A stretch of 46,530 bases of DNA from Thermoplasmata archaeon (GTDB lineage Archaea; Thermoplasmatota; Thermoplasmata; Sysuiplasmatales; Sysuiplasmataceae), in assembly GCA_021817225.1 (NCBI GenBank), contig JAKAVR010000009.1, positions 1 to 46,530 on the forward strand, written 5' to 3'. The notes beneath the pieces were generated by a model, which saw only the letters and a program-made list of their open reading frames with translations, made no database searches and was not told where the DNA came from. The position numbers and the translations under genes are program-made. Shown here piece by piece: positions 1-8,772 of this stretch. Position 1 is the first letter of the stretch. The number at the start of each line of letters is the position of its first letter.

Positions 1-2
1 CG

Positions 3-110
3 ATTTCGGGGAAGCAGATAGACCTTCCGACGGTCAGGCCTCCCCTCGTGCCTGTGTATCTCGGGGCGCTTGCGCTCACGGATATTCCAATCGAGGAGGA
101 GGAGAAATGA
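3..110 (+). CDS. C-terminal tail of an FAD/2Fe-2S alpha subunit of an opine- or sarcosine-oxidase-type dehydrogenase (partial)
   Basis: The window opens inside a reading frame that runs in phase from base 3 to a TGA at 108-110, encoding 35 residues. The segment contains RPPLVPVYLGALAL. This resembles the closing RPPxxPVxLGALA motif of the 2Fe-2S-binding alpha subunits of octopine oxidase, hydrogen cyanide synthase and heterotetrameric sarcosine oxidase. Its stop overlaps the start of the next gene as ATGA, and that gene encodes the matching FAD beta subunit, so subunit pairing and translational coupling are likely. Only the tail is visible, so the cofactor sites cannot be checked and the substrate is unknown. 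Confidence 0.6.
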   Translation: MSGKQIDLPTVRPPLVPVYLGALALTDIPIEEEEK

Positions 111-1261
111 CGGAGCAGTTCGACGTTGCAGTAATAGGCGCAGGAATTTACGGCCTGATGACCGCCCACAGGCTCCTGGCAATGGGAGTCAGGAAGGTTG
201 CCGTCTTTGAAATGAACTATATCGGGAGCGGTCAGTCAAGCAGGAACGCGGGCGGCATAAGGGCCCAGTTCGCAAATCCACACACAATAAGGTTCATGGT
301 GGCTGCGGAGAACGAGTGGAGGAGCATGACGCGGGAGCTCGGCTACAACATTCTGTTCACGCAGGACGGCTATCTCTTCTCATGCTATGATGATGAGGAC
401 CCGGAGCTTTACGCACTCCACAGGAAGCTGCAGAATGAGAACGGTGTCAAGTCCGTCTGGCTTGAACCGGATGCCGTAGCGGAGCATGTCCCGGGCATCA
501 ATCGGGAGGGACTTGCAGGCGCGAATTTCCACTCACTTGATGGAATACTGCATCATGACGCGGTGATATCGGGCCTTATCTTCTCCATCAGAAGGAACGG
601 CGGGAAGATATACGAGTATACGCCAGTCAGCAAGGTCGAGATGGGTCATGATGGAAAGGCCACCCTGCACACGCCAAACGGCAATTTTCAGGCAGACTAC
701 GTTGTCAATGCAACCGCGGCCTACGCGCCCGGCATTGCGTCCGGCCTGGGTATAAGCCTTCCAATAAAACCTGTGAGGAGGGAACTGGTTGCAACCGAGC
801 CGCTCCAGTTTTTCATGAAGCCAATGCTCGTCTCACTGAAGTACGGCATCACGATTCACCAGTCGCTTCGCGGTGAGTTCATCGGCCATACGAGCATCGC
901 CGAACCTGAAAACTTCGACCTGAAGGCAAGCTTTGCCTTCATGGTCAAGTATGCGAGGGACATCACAAAGCTCCTTCCGTTCATGAAGAACGTGAGAATA
1001 GTGAGGCAGTGGGCAGGCACATATGATATGACACCCGACAACTCCCCTGTCCTCGGACCGGCGCCGTCGATACCCAACTTCATAAACGCCGCCGGGAGCA
1101 GCGGTCATGGTTTCATGATGTCTCCCGCGGTAGGAAAGTTCATCGCGGAGTACATAACAACGGGGAGGGTGAACGAGCTGATGAGGCCCTTCAGTCTCGA
1201 AAGGTTCGGGAAGGGGGAACCGCTGACGGAGCTTGTCCTGTCACAAAGGGGAGTGCTCTGA
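107..1261 (+). CDS. FAD-dependent amino-acid oxidase/dehydrogenase, beta subunit type (DAO family)
   Basis: A 384-residue flavoprotein of the D-amino-acid oxidase (DAO) family. It has an N-terminal Rossmann motif GAGIYG at residues 11-16, followed by a beta-alpha-beta acidic residue in VFEMNY. A conserved SGQSSRNAGG stretch resembles the FAD-contact region of sarcosine/octopine oxidase beta subunits. The C-terminal GSSGHGFMMSPAVG is the usual second FAD-binding segment. Family members oxidise the C-N bond of amino acids, opines or sarcosine. ATG at 107 overlaps the preceding stop, and the region just before it is purine-rich (GAGGAGGAG), a good ribosome site. With the upstream 2Fe-2S subunit and the downstream FAH-fold hydrolase it forms a small catabolic operon. 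The substrate cannot be read from the sequence. Confidence 0.82.
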   Translation: MTEQFDVAVIGAGIYGLMTAHRLLAMGVRKVAVFEMNYIGSGQSSRNAGGIRAQFANPHTIRFMVAAENEWRSMTRELGYNILFTQDGYLFSCYDDEDPELYALHRKLQNENGVKSVWLEPDAVAEHVPGINREGLAGANFHSLDGILHHDAVISGLIFSIRRNGGKIYEYTPVSKVEMGHDGKATLHTPNGNFQADYVVNATAAYAPGIASGLGISLPIKPVRRELVATEPLQFFMKPMLVSLKYGITIHQSLRGEFIGHTSIAEPENFDLKASFAFMVKYARDITKLLPFMKNVRIVRQWAGTYDMTPDNSPVLGPAPSIPNFINAAGSSGHGFMMSPAVGKFIAEYITTGRVNELMRPFSLERFGKGEPLTELVLSQRGVL

Positions 1262-1331
1262 TGCCTCCCCGCAGAGTGTTAGAGTCAGAACACCGCTATG
1301 CCCGAAAACAAGCTGCGGAGGTGTGAGTGCA

Positions 1332-1964
1332 TTGTACGCCGAACCAACGAAAATAATCTGTGTCGGCAGGAATTACCTGCTCCATGCAAGAGAGCTCAAC
1401 AACGATGTTCCGGTAGAGCCCATGTTCTTCCTCAAGCCTCCAAGCTCGGCAATAAGGAACGGGCAGAGCATTGTTCTGCCACCTGGTGCCGGGAGGGTCG
1501 ATTTTGAGGCTGAGCTCGGGGTCGTTATCTCCGACAGGGCGGTCAGGATACCCAAGGCGGAGGCATTCGACCATGTTCTCGGCTATGTAGTCTGCAACGA
1601 CGTGACTGCGAGGGAGATGCAGGACAGGGCGAAGCGCTCCGGGCAGCCCTGGTCCGTGTGCAAGGGATACGACACATTCTTCCCCATGTCCGAAGTGAAA
1701 CCGGCCAGGGAAGTTTCCGATCCTGGACAGCTGGATATAGAGCTGAGACTCAACGGTGAACAGAGGCAGAGAGGGAACACAAGGGACATGATTTTCCCCA
1801 TCGAGAGGCTCATAAGCGATATCTCGCAGGTGATGACGCTTGAAAGGGGCGACATAATCGCAACCGGTACGCCATCGGGCATAGGGCAGCTGCACCCCGG
1901 AGACAAAGTTGTGATATCGATAGGATCAGTTGGAACGCTGTCCAGCAATGTGACTGGTTCCTAG
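1332..1964 (+). CDS. Fumarylacetoacetate hydrolase-family protein (acylpyruvase-like)
   Basis: A 210-residue FAH-fold hydrolase close in size to FAHD1/acylpyruvase enzymes, which cleave C-C bonds of acylpyruvates or decarboxylate oxaloacetate with Mg2+. Visible motifs are GRNY near residue 12, the metal-binding E-x-E in DFEAELGVVI at 57-66, CNDVTAREMQ, KGYDTFFPMS and TGTPSGIG. TTG at 1332 is chosen because GGAGGTG (1317-1323) lies 8 nt upstream and the protein then begins as the family usually does. A start at 1233 would add about 33 unlike residues that overlap the upstream gene. The TAG stop is shared, as the palindrome CTAG, with the convergent helicase gene. The physiological substrate is not known. 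Confidence 0.82.
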   Translation: MYAEPTKIICVGRNYLLHARELNNDVPVEPMFFLKPPSSAIRNGQSIVLPPGAGRVDFEAELGVVISDRAVRIPKAEAFDHVLGYVVCNDVTAREMQDRAKRSGQPWSVCKGYDTFFPMSEVKPAREVSDPGQLDIELRLNGEQRQRGNTRDMIFPIERLISDISQVMTLERGDIIATGTPSGIGQLHPGDKVVISIGSVGTLSSNVTGS

Positions 1965-4732
1965 TCCCAGAACCTCTTCGTTCTTGCGAAAACAATCTCC
2001 TGCTCCAGCACTTCCTTCAGGAGCTGCTCCTCGTCGGAACCGTGCCTTGCGAGTATCTTTGCTGCGCTGTCCGGTCCTATTCCCCTGCCTGCAAGAACAA
2101 GCAGCGCCCTCTGTCCGTATTCCATTACAAGGTTGGCGTTCTTCCTGAGCTTCCTGGAAAGCTTCGGGTCCTCCTCCCTTGCACGGCCGGAGAGCTCTTC
2201 AACCTCATACTTGCTCAGTGCCGCAACCATCCTGCTGCCGCACTTCCAGCATTTTATCCTCTTCTCTTCCCTGGCCGCCTTGGTCTTCTTCTTCGCTTTG
2301 CAGTAGAGACAGACAAGTGTGAAATCCTCGTCCATCAGCCTCCTGCTGAGGGCCTCAAGAATGCCCTTGTCTGCCCTTGCCGGCTTGTAAAGCTCCCTCG
2401 CAGTGTCAATCCCCTTCTCCCCCACCGGCGACAGCGGTGCATGGACAACTTCTATCTCGCCGGATGCGACAAGTGCCAGCACCTTCCCGGTTGTTTCTAT
2501 GTCCATGCTCTCCCAGACAGTCTTGTCGATTGTCTCATCCATGACGGGCGTGTGCTCGTATGTGGACATCAGCCTCGGCAGGTTGAGCTCCCTGTAGTCG
2601 GCATCCTTGCGTATGATTCCGAATTTCTTTCCCACAAAGAGGAACTGCCATTTGGCGTAGGACACATTCGAAACGATTTTCCTCATGAATGCGTCGAGCG
2701 CTTCCGGCTGTATCGACCTGAGCGCTTCTTCCACCCACTCCCTCCGGAATCCACGCGGCATGTCGAGGACTATCCTGTAAGGGTCAATGTCTATTCCCAC
2801 GCTCTCTCCGGATCTTGCTGATATTATCGCAGCTATCATCCTGGAGAGCGTTTCGTTGACACGTGTGCCGAAGCAGCAGTTGAGTACAACCCTCCTGCCC
2901 GATATCTCAATGACAATCCTCCTGTCGGTGGCCAGGACAAAGGGCTCCTTCACGCTGTCAAGGTATTCCATTATCTTGCGGGTCGACTCGGCATCGACGG
3001 GGTAGTCCATGAAATTCCTCATGCGGCGCAGTTTTCCGACCTCCTGCGCCACCTCGAACGGGACGGGTATCTCTTCACCGACCCAGGAAGGGAGCGCTCC
3101 GAAGACAGAGACCGGTTCCACAAGTATCTCGCTCTCCCTGAGCTCAACGATTCTCCAGCTCCTTCCATGCGTGATGAAGACTGCCCCTTCCTCGGCAAAG
3201 GAGACCACAAACCCCTCATCGAGTGTTGCAATGATCTTCCTGGTTCCTATGTCCCTTATGTTGAATGTCTTCTCGTCCCTGATCATCGAAATGTTTTCGT
3301 AGAAGTAGTGGAGGCCACGCATTGACCTCCTCACCCTTTCGTCCTCGACCTTGACGAGCCTGTATTCCCTCGCGAAATCGAAAAGCTCCATGAACCTTTC
3401 CCTGGAGAGTCCTGCGAACGGGTAGCTCCTCCTTACCGTGGAATACATCTCATCCGGAGTGTATGTCCCCTCCGACGACATTGCAACGATCTGGTTTGAG
3501 AGCACTGTGAGCGGCAGCCGCCTTACAACCTGCTCCTCGAGCTCCTCGGCCATTCCCCTCCTGCTTATGACCGCTCCCTCGAGCAGTTCGTCCTCGTCAT
3601 ATGCTATGATCCCTCCTCTGCTGACCGCACCTGCCCTGTGTCCCGCTCTGCCTACGCGCTGCAGCATCCTTGTGACCTGTCTGGGAGAATTGAACTGTAT
3701 GGAGAAATCTGCGGATCCGATGTCTATCCCAAGTTCGAGGGAGGATGTGCATATCATGCACTTCAGCTTCCTCGACTTGAATTCCTCCTCCATCTGCATC
3801 CTAAGTTCCTTTGAAAGCGAGCCGTGGTGCACGCCAACCGGGTAGTCAGGAAGCCAAATGTGGAAACGGGATGATATCGCCTCGGCAAGGTCACGTGTGT
3901 TCACAAACAGCAGTGTGCTTGTATGGCTGTCTATGATGGACTTGCCCATCTCCAGCGCGGAGGCAAAGCCCTCGTCCACCTGAAGGTTTGCCGAAATCTT
4001 CTTCGTCTCCTCACCCGGGATCGGGCATCTCACCTCCATCTCCCTCAGTTTCTCAACCGGAATTCTTGCTATTGTGACTTCCCTGTCCGCCGCCAGGAGC
4101 CTGGCCACCTCTTCCGGCGTTCCGACTGTTGCAGAAAGCCCAACCCTCTGGAACTCACCCGAAATTCTTGTCAGTCTTTCGAGTGCGACTGCAAGCTGTG
4201 CTCCCCTCTCTCCCGATACCAGTTCGTGTATCTCATCCACAACGACATATTTGACGGACTTGAGAGAATTCCTGAGGTTCTTCCCAATGAGCAGTATCTG
4301 CACCGTCTCAGGAGTGGTTATGAGGATCTGCGGGGGATGCGCAGACTGTCTTATCCTTTCAGACTGGGGTGTGTCACCGTGCCTCACCGCCGCCTTCAAA
4401 CCGACCGCGGATGCGAGTTCCTGAAGCCTGAGAAGCATGTCCCTGTTGAGCGCCCTCAGGGGCGTTATGTAGAGGCACACAATGCCCTCCGCTCTTTCAG
4501 ACGCAACCATGCGCTGAAGGATTGGAAGCATTGCCGCTTCCGTCTTCCCTATCCCGGTTGGAGCGCATACAAGCACGTTCTTTCCATCGAATACGGGACC
4601 GAATACATCCTCCTGCACGGGATGAAGCTGAAGGATATTCCTCTCCCTCAGCACTTTCCTGAGCCTGGGGTCGAGTGAATTTATCAGGCCGACTGTCATG
4701 TCTTCTGGCTTTTCCAGGAGGGTTTCATCCAT
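1961..4732 (-). CDS. lhr: Lhr-like superfamily 2 ATP-dependent helicase
   Basis: A 923-residue helicase. Two RecA domains carry Walker A APTGIGKT (residues 57-64), the motif Ia-like TPLRAL, the Walker B DEIH box (166-169), SAT in GLSATVG, and motif VI QRVGRAGHR. This is the Lhr-core layout, with winged-helix and Lhr-specific domains after the motor. A cysteine pair array near the end (CLYC at about 808, CWKC at about 828) looks like a zinc ribbon, which not all Lhr proteins have. Lhr helicases translocate 3'-5' on single-stranded DNA and unwind DNA or RNA:DNA in repair. ATG at 4732 sits about 30 nt from an AT-rich TATA-like element near 4757-4767, so the transcript may be leaderless. Several large ORFs on the opposite strand are shadows of this gene. 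Confidence 0.93.
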   Translation of the reverse strand: MDETLLEKPEDMTVGLINSLDPRLRKVLRERNILQLHPVQEDVFGPVFDGKNVLVCAPTGIGKTEAAMLPILQRMVASERAEGIVCLYITPLRALNRDMLLRLQELASAVGLKAAVRHGDTPQSERIRQSAHPPQILITTPETVQILLIGKNLRNSLKSVKYVVVDEIHELVSGERGAQLAVALERLTRISGEFQRVGLSATVGTPEEVARLLAADREVTIARIPVEKLREMEVRCPIPGEETKKISANLQVDEGFASALEMGKSIIDSHTSTLLFVNTRDLAEAISSRFHIWLPDYPVGVHHGSLSKELRMQMEEEFKSRKLKCMICTSSLELGIDIGSADFSIQFNSPRQVTRMLQRVGRAGHRAGAVSRGGIIAYDEDELLEGAVISRRGMAEELEEQVVRRLPLTVLSNQIVAMSSEGTYTPDEMYSTVRRSYPFAGLSRERFMELFDFAREYRLVKVEDERVRRSMRGLHYFYENISMIRDEKTFNIRDIGTRKIIATLDEGFVVSFAEEGAVFITHGRSWRIVELRESEILVEPVSVFGALPSWVGEEIPVPFEVAQEVGKLRRMRNFMDYPVDAESTRKIMEYLDSVKEPFVLATDRRIVIEISGRRVVLNCCFGTRVNETLSRMIAAIISARSGESVGIDIDPYRIVLDMPRGFRREWVEEALRSIQPEALDAFMRKIVSNVSYAKWQFLFVGKKFGIIRKDADYRELNLPRLMSTYEHTPVMDETIDKTVWESMDIETTGKVLALVASGEIEVVHAPLSPVGEKGIDTARELYKPARADKGILEALSRRLMDEDFTLVCLYCKAKKKTKAAREEKRIKCWKCGSRMVAALSKYEVEELSGRAREEDPKLSRKLRKNANLVMEYGQRALLVLAGRGIGPDSAAKILARHGSDEEQLLKEVLEQEIVFARTKRFWD

Positions 4733-4756
4733 CTACAAGTTTTGCAGGAGCTGCTC

Positions 4757-4767
4757 TGATATAATGT
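4757..4767 (-). promoter_or_regulatory. Putative TATA box for the Lhr gene
   Basis: On the minus strand the sequence reads ACATTATATCA, centred about 30 nt before the ATG at 4732. This is the spacing expected of an archaeal promoter driving a leaderless or nearly leaderless transcript. Confidence 0.4.
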
Positions 4768-4799
4768 TCTTTTGATGTGCGAAGCGCAACCGGTCCGTT

Positions 4800-5048
4800 T
4801 CACCTGCTCTGCTTGAGCCTGTCCACTATCTCTGCGCCTTCGGGAAAACGGCCTTCTGTCTCCTTTGAAAAGACAAGCTGGTCATCAACCATTACGTCGA
4901 AGATGCCATGGTCCCCCGGCTCCATTGAAACGCTCAGCTTCTTCAGGTACGACATCCCGAGTGCATCGAGTATGTTCTTTGCGAGGTCAAATGCCCTTGG
5001 CATATAACCGCATGGCTGACAGTATCTGATCCTGACTGTTTTCAACAT
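4800..5048 (-). CDS. SelT/SelW/SelH (Rdx) family thioredoxin-like protein
   Basis: An 82-residue protein with the Rdx-family fold signature: beta strand, then CxxC in RYCQPCGY (residues 8-15), then an amphipathic helix, and late in the chain PGDHGIFDVMVDD, matching the G-F-V-D core of these proteins. In this family the CxxC, or CxxU in selenoproteins, takes part in thiol redox reactions. Here both positions are ordinary cysteines. Its size is normal for the family. It is transcribed divergently from polX across a 60-bp AT-rich spacer. The physiological partner is unknown. Confidence 0.8.
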   Translation of the reverse strand: MLKTVRIRYCQPCGYMPRAFDLAKNILDALGMSYLKKLSVSMEPGDHGIFDVMVDDQLVFSKETEGRFPEGAEIVDRLKQSR

Positions 5049-5108
5049 AACGCAGATTCACTTTAATTATCTAGAAAAACGTTTGCTTCCACAGGAGATA
5101 CAAAACAT

Positions 5109-6824
5109 ATGGATCCTGCCAACGGCCCGGTTGTCAGCATACTCAATGAGATAGCAGACATACTCGAGATCACCGGTTCAGACAGGTTCAGGCCAATCGC
5201 GTACAGGCGTGCGGCCAGGACAATAGAGGCTCTGCCCCGGCCCATTCAGGACTATATAAAGGACGGTTCGATTTCCGAACTTCCCGGCGTGGGAGAGGCC
5301 ATAAGCCAGAAGGTAAAAGAGTACGCCCTGACAGGTAAACTGGACTACCTGGAAAAACTGAGGACAGGAATACCCCCCGGCCTCCTGGAGCTTCTCAACC
5401 TTCAGGAGGTCGGACCGAAGACGGTGGGCAGGCTGTACATGGAGCTCAAGTTAACATCGATTGACGAGCTGCAGCGTGCCTGCGAGGAACACAGGGTGAG
5501 CAAGCTGAAGGGGTTCGGAGAAAAGACTGAGGAACGAATCCTGCAGAGCATCCGGTTCTACAGGGGGAGCAGCAGGCGTTTCATGCTCTCAACAGGCGAC
5601 TCGATTGCATCCGGCATCATCACACATCTCTCAGCAAATGCAAAGCTCATTGAGGCCGCAGGCTCGCTTCGCAGGAGAAAGGAGACCGTTGGCGACCTGG
5701 ATATCATAGTTGCATCAGACGACTCCCCTGCAGTCATGGACAGGTTCGTTTCCTATCCCGATGTCAGCATTGTCTATTCCAAAGGGGAGACGAAGTCAAG
5801 CGTTCTCCTCAATTCTGGCCTTCAGGTGGACCTGAGGGTGGTGGACGAGAAGAGCTACGGGGCCGCACTCCTTTACTTCACAGGGTCAAAGGATCACAAC
5901 GTTGAGCTCAGGAATCTGGCAATCGACAAGGGATACAAACTAAACGAGTATTCGCTGTCTCAGAGGAACGGCGACCAGTTTGTTGCGGGCAGAACCGAGA
6001 AGGAAGTTTATGACGCCCTTGGCCTCCAGTTCATAGAGCCGGAGCTGAGGGAGGCGAGGGGTGAAATAAGGGCTGCCCAGGAGGGCAGGCTTCCCGGGCT
6101 GGTTACCGAATCAGACATAAAGGGAGACTTACACTGCCACACAAACTGGACCGACGGCAGCAGCCCTATTGAGACAATGATTGAGGCTGCTGAAAAGCGC
6201 CGCTACCAGTACATAGGTATTTCAGACCACTCCCGGAGCTCAAAGATCGCGAAGGGACTGAGCGATGAAATGATGGAAAGGCAGCTGAAGAGGGTCGAGA
6301 AAATAAACTCATCAGGCAAATACCCGATCAGGGTGCTGTGCGGAAGCGAGGTCGACATAATGCCAGACGGCAGCCTCGACTACGACGATGCGCTTCTTTC
6401 AAGAATGGATTTTGTAATCGGCTCCGTCCACTCGAGATTCAACATGGAAAAAGCCGAGATGACGGAAAGGCTGCTCACGGCGATGTCAAATGACCACATC
6501 ACCGTGCTCGGCCATCCAACAGGGAGGCAATTGGGCTCAAGGGAGGCTTATGCATTCGACGCTGAACGCATATTCGAAGGTGCCAGGGACAAGAAGGTGA
6601 TGCTTGAGGTGAACGGGTCACCCGAAAGGCTCGACCTGAATGACGAGCTCATTATGGAGGCAAAAAGGCACAAATGCGTTTTCATCCTCAACACCGATTC
6701 GCATCACTTCACCTCACTTGCAAACATCAGGTATGCCGTCTCCATGGCCAGGCGCGGCTGGCTCACGGCGGGGGACGTTTCCAACACCTCCGACCTGAAG
6801 GAATTCAGCAGTATGATTGGCTGA
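5109..6824 (+). CDS. polX: Family X DNA polymerase with PHP phosphoesterase domain
   Basis: A 571-residue PolX. The N-terminal part holds helix-hairpin-helix DNA-binding motifs (ELPGVGEAIS, NLQEVGPKTV, KLKGFGEKT). The nucleotidyltransferase core follows, with the metal-binding DxD in VGDLDIIVAS (about residues 194-203) and the third acidic residue in QVDLRVV. The C-terminal PHP domain starts at about residue 339 with DLHCHTNWTDG and includes ISDHS, GSEVDI and NTDSHH, the usual metal ligands. This architecture carries out gap-filling synthesis and 3'-5' exonuclease or phosphoesterase reactions in base-excision repair. A GGAGAT ribosome site lies 9 nt before the ATG. The length is normal for PolX-PHP proteins. 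Confidence 0.95.
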   Translation: MDPANGPVVSILNEIADILEITGSDRFRPIAYRRAARTIEALPRPIQDYIKDGSISELPGVGEAISQKVKEYALTGKLDYLEKLRTGIPPGLLELLNLQEVGPKTVGRLYMELKLTSIDELQRACEEHRVSKLKGFGEKTEERILQSIRFYRGSSRRFMLSTGDSIASGIITHLSANAKLIEAAGSLRRRKETVGDLDIIVASDDSPAVMDRFVSYPDVSIVYSKGETKSSVLLNSGLQVDLRVVDEKSYGAALLYFTGSKDHNVELRNLAIDKGYKLNEYSLSQRNGDQFVAGRTEKEVYDALGLQFIEPELREARGEIRAAQEGRLPGLVTESDIKGDLHCHTNWTDGSSPIETMIEAAEKRRYQYIGISDHSRSSKIAKGLSDEMMERQLKRVEKINSSGKYPIRVLCGSEVDIMPDGSLDYDDALLSRMDFVIGSVHSRFNMEKAEMTERLLTAMSNDHITVLGHPTGRQLGSREAYAFDAERIFEGARDKKVMLEVNGSPERLDLNDELIMEAKRHKCVFILNTDSHHFTSLANIRYAVSMARRGWLTAGDVSNTSDLKEFSSMIG

Positions 6825-6884
6825 GCCGTGACTCGCGCCGCCGTCCAGTTCGGGACGCACTGCTGAAATGCTCATGCGTCCAAT

Positions 6885-6896
6885 ACTGTTTTTTGC
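6885..6896 (+). terminator. Oligo-T tract downstream of polX
   Basis: Six consecutive T residues at 6889-6894 lie about 65 nt after the polX stop. Archaeal RNA polymerase commonly terminates at such U-tracts without a hairpin. No strong stem is seen beside it. Confidence 0.35.
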
Positions 6897-6930
6897 TCAC
6901 GATTTAAGCAGCGCGGACAGGTTAACTATT

Positions 6931-6942
6931 CATATACATACC
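6931..6942 (+). promoter_or_regulatory. Putative TATA box for the tusA-sqr-dsrE-DUF1641 unit
   Basis: The AT-rich stretch ATTCATATACAT precedes the TTG start at 6982 by about 46 nt. This predicts a short 5' leader of about 20 nt. It is the only good candidate in the 157-bp spacer after polX. Confidence 0.4.
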
Positions 6943-6981
6943 GCATTTACCTCAAGGTTGCCGTTATAGGGGGCCCAGCCT

Positions 6982-7221
6982 TTGTCAGATTTGAAAATAT
7001 ACAAGACAATCGATGCGACTTCCGAGAATTGCGCAGGTCCCATAGGTGAGCTTGCAGGTGCAATGAATGATGCCTACGTGGGGGAGGGAGTGACAATCAT
7101 CCTTGGGGATGAGGCCACAAGGGACGACATTCTCGTATGGGCTTCCAGAACAGGCAACGAAATTGTTGGAAATACCTCTGAGGGTGGCAGGTTCACCCTC
7201 GTTCTGAGGAAGGTGAAGTAG
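6982..7221 (+). CDS. TusA-like sulfurtransferase with altered active-site motif
   Basis: A 79-residue protein of the TusA/SirA fold. The two-layer pattern is clear: an N-terminal strand, a helix after the Cys, then VTIILGDEATRDDILVWASRTGNEIV, which matches the usual TusA second half. In TusA the N-terminal CPxP cysteine carries a persulfide passed on to DsrE-type proteins and sHdr. Here the motif reads NCAGPIGEL, so the Cys and the second Pro remain but the first Pro is replaced. It starts at TTG 6982 and is followed after 1 nt by the SQR-like gene, so the two are probably cotranscribed. A role in sulfane sulfur relay is likely. Whether the altered motif changes its partners is unknown. Confidence 0.75.
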   Translation: MSDLKIYKTIDATSENCAGPIGELAGAMNDAYVGEGVTIILGDEATRDDILVWASRTGNEIVGNTSEGGRFTLVLRKVK

Positions 7222-7222
7222 T

Positions 7223-8377
7223 TTGAAAAATGTCCTCGTAGCAGGCGGTGGCCTAGGCGGAACGATTGTTGCCAACAGGATAGCTCAGAGACTGTCAAAC
7301 GAGATTGATAATGGCGAAGCAAGCGTCACTGTGCTGGACAAGAGTGATAGGCACTTCTACCAGCCCGGGTTTCTGCTCGTTGCAATGGGTGCCATGGAGC
7401 CGCAGGACACCCATATTTCCGAACGTACCGTTCTTGACAAGAGGGTCAAATTGGTCACTGGTGACAACGGCACGATTACAAAGATCGACGCGGACAACAG
7501 GTCGCTGCACACTGCGGACGGCAAGTCGCACAAGTATGACCATCTCGTCCTTTCCACCGGCTCGCACCTGCAGTTCGACGAGATTCCAGGCTTCGCTCAG
7601 GGCGCAGACACATTCTTCAACCTTGAAAAGGCGAAGGAAATGTGGACCAAGGTCCAGTCATTCCAGGCAGGAAAGATTGTTGTTGACACGGCTATGCTTC
7701 CACACAAGTGCCCTGTCGCCCCGCTCGAGATAACACTCATGCTCGACGATTACTACAGGAAAAAGGGGATCAGGGACAAGGTCCAGATAGACTACTGCTA
7801 CCCGACACCAGCCGTCTTCGGTATACCGAACGTGGCAAAGATGATGACAAAGATTTTCGGGGACAGGGGCATCAACATACACACGCAGTTCACACTCGGC
7901 TCCGTTGACGGAGGGGCGAAGAAGATCACATCCAAGGAAGGCGAGACGCTCGACTACGACATGCTTGTCAGCGTTCCACCGCACAAGGGTGCCCAGGTAA
8001 TAGGCGACTCGGGCCTCGGGGACAGGAGGAACTGGGTTTCAACGGACAAGTTCAGCCTTCTTGTGAAGGGGCATGATGACATACATGCAATGGGTGACAC
8101 GACGGACATAGCAATATCAAAGGCTGGTTCCACCGCGGACTACGAGTCATATGTTGTCAGCCACAATGTGGCAGCAGATCTCACAGGCAGCGGCGGCAAG
8201 AAGAGTTACCCGGGCTCTGTGTTTTGTTTCATCGCAACCGGCATGGACCAGGCGACATACATCAAGTTTGACTACAACCACCCTCCAGTACCGCCAACAC
8301 CGTCGCAGATATACTGGTGGAGCAAACTTGCATACAACAAGCTCTACTGGAGTGTACACGCCCGCACGATGATCTGA
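7223..8377 (+). CDS. sqr: Sulfide:quinone oxidoreductase-like FAD flavoprotein
   Basis: A 384-residue flavoprotein of the SQR / flavocytochrome c sulfide dehydrogenase family. The N-terminus has the FAD motif AGGGLGGT (residues 7-14). Further signs are DKSDRHFYQPGFLLVAMG, typical of SQRs, and a cysteine in PHKCPVAPLE (about 160-168), which resembles the second redox-active Cys region of SQRs. GDTTDIAISKAGSTAD is the second FAD contact. SQRs oxidise sulfide to polysulfide at the membrane and pass electrons to quinone. The C-terminal part has the amphipathic, aromatic character expected for membrane attachment. The full redox Cys set cannot be verified by eye. The TTG start follows the TusA-like stop by 1 nt. 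DsrE-like and DUF1641 neighbours are a common SQR context. Confidence 0.82.
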   Translation: MKNVLVAGGGLGGTIVANRIAQRLSNEIDNGEASVTVLDKSDRHFYQPGFLLVAMGAMEPQDTHISERTVLDKRVKLVTGDNGTITKIDADNRSLHTADGKSHKYDHLVLSTGSHLQFDEIPGFAQGADTFFNLEKAKEMWTKVQSFQAGKIVVDTAMLPHKCPVAPLEITLMLDDYYRKKGIRDKVQIDYCYPTPAVFGIPNVAKMMTKIFGDRGINIHTQFTLGSVDGGAKKITSKEGETLDYDMLVSVPPHKGAQVIGDSGLGDRRNWVSTDKFSLLVKGHDDIHAMGDTTDIAISKAGSTADYESYVVSHNVAADLTGSGGKKSYPGSVFCFIATGMDQATYIKFDYNHPPVPPTPSQIYWWSKLAYNKLYWSVHARTMI

Positions 8378-8388
8378 GTGTGCAGCGC

Positions 8389-8772
8389 ATGAGCATCGCC
8401 ATCATTCTCGGCTCAAACCAGCTGGACAAGGTGGAGTTCGCCTCCATGACTGCCTTCCTTGCATCCAGCATGGGCGACGAAGTGTCTGTCTTCGCCACAA
8501 TGGACGGCGTCCAGGCATTCACAAAAGAGCCGTCGATTCTTTCAGATGCCGACTCGGCGAAGAAGATCGTTCTGGCAGAAAATGGCGGCAAATTCCTTGA
8601 TTATTTCAGGAAGGCAAAGGGGACCGGCAAGGTGAAGATCACTGCCTGCAGCATGGCTTCCAGGCTGTTCGGTCTCAAGAAGGAGGATTTCGCCGAGATT
8701 GTGGACGGCGTGGGTGGCCTGACAGCATTCCTCGACTCCTCCGAAGGAAGCAGACTAATGAGTATATGGTGA
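8389..8772 (+). CDS. DsrE-family sulfur-relay protein
   Basis: A 127-residue DsrE/DsrF-like protein. It opens with the family beta strand and helix (SIAIILGSNQLDKVEFASM), then a strand in DEVSVFATMDGVQAF. The candidate sulfur-carrying cysteine is in KITACSMASRLFGL, in the position used by DsrE2/DsrE3 proteins. DsrE proteins take sulfane sulfur from TusA or persulfidic donors and hand it on. ATG at 8389 is preferred. A GTG at 8380, directly after the sqr stop, would add three residues. The stop overlaps the start of the DUF1641 gene by 7 nt, so the genes are coupled. Confidence 0.8.
   Translation: MSIAIILGSNQLDKVEFASMTAFLASSMGDEVSVFATMDGVQAFTKEPSILSDADSAKKIVLAENGGKFLDYFRKAKGTGKVKITACSMASRLFGLKKEDFAEIVDGVGGLTAFLDSSEGSRLMSIW

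Noticed and set aside
3923-4678. Plus-strand frame of 251 codons opposite the lhr helicase
   Set aside because: Antisense to the helicase motor domains; no domain of its own.
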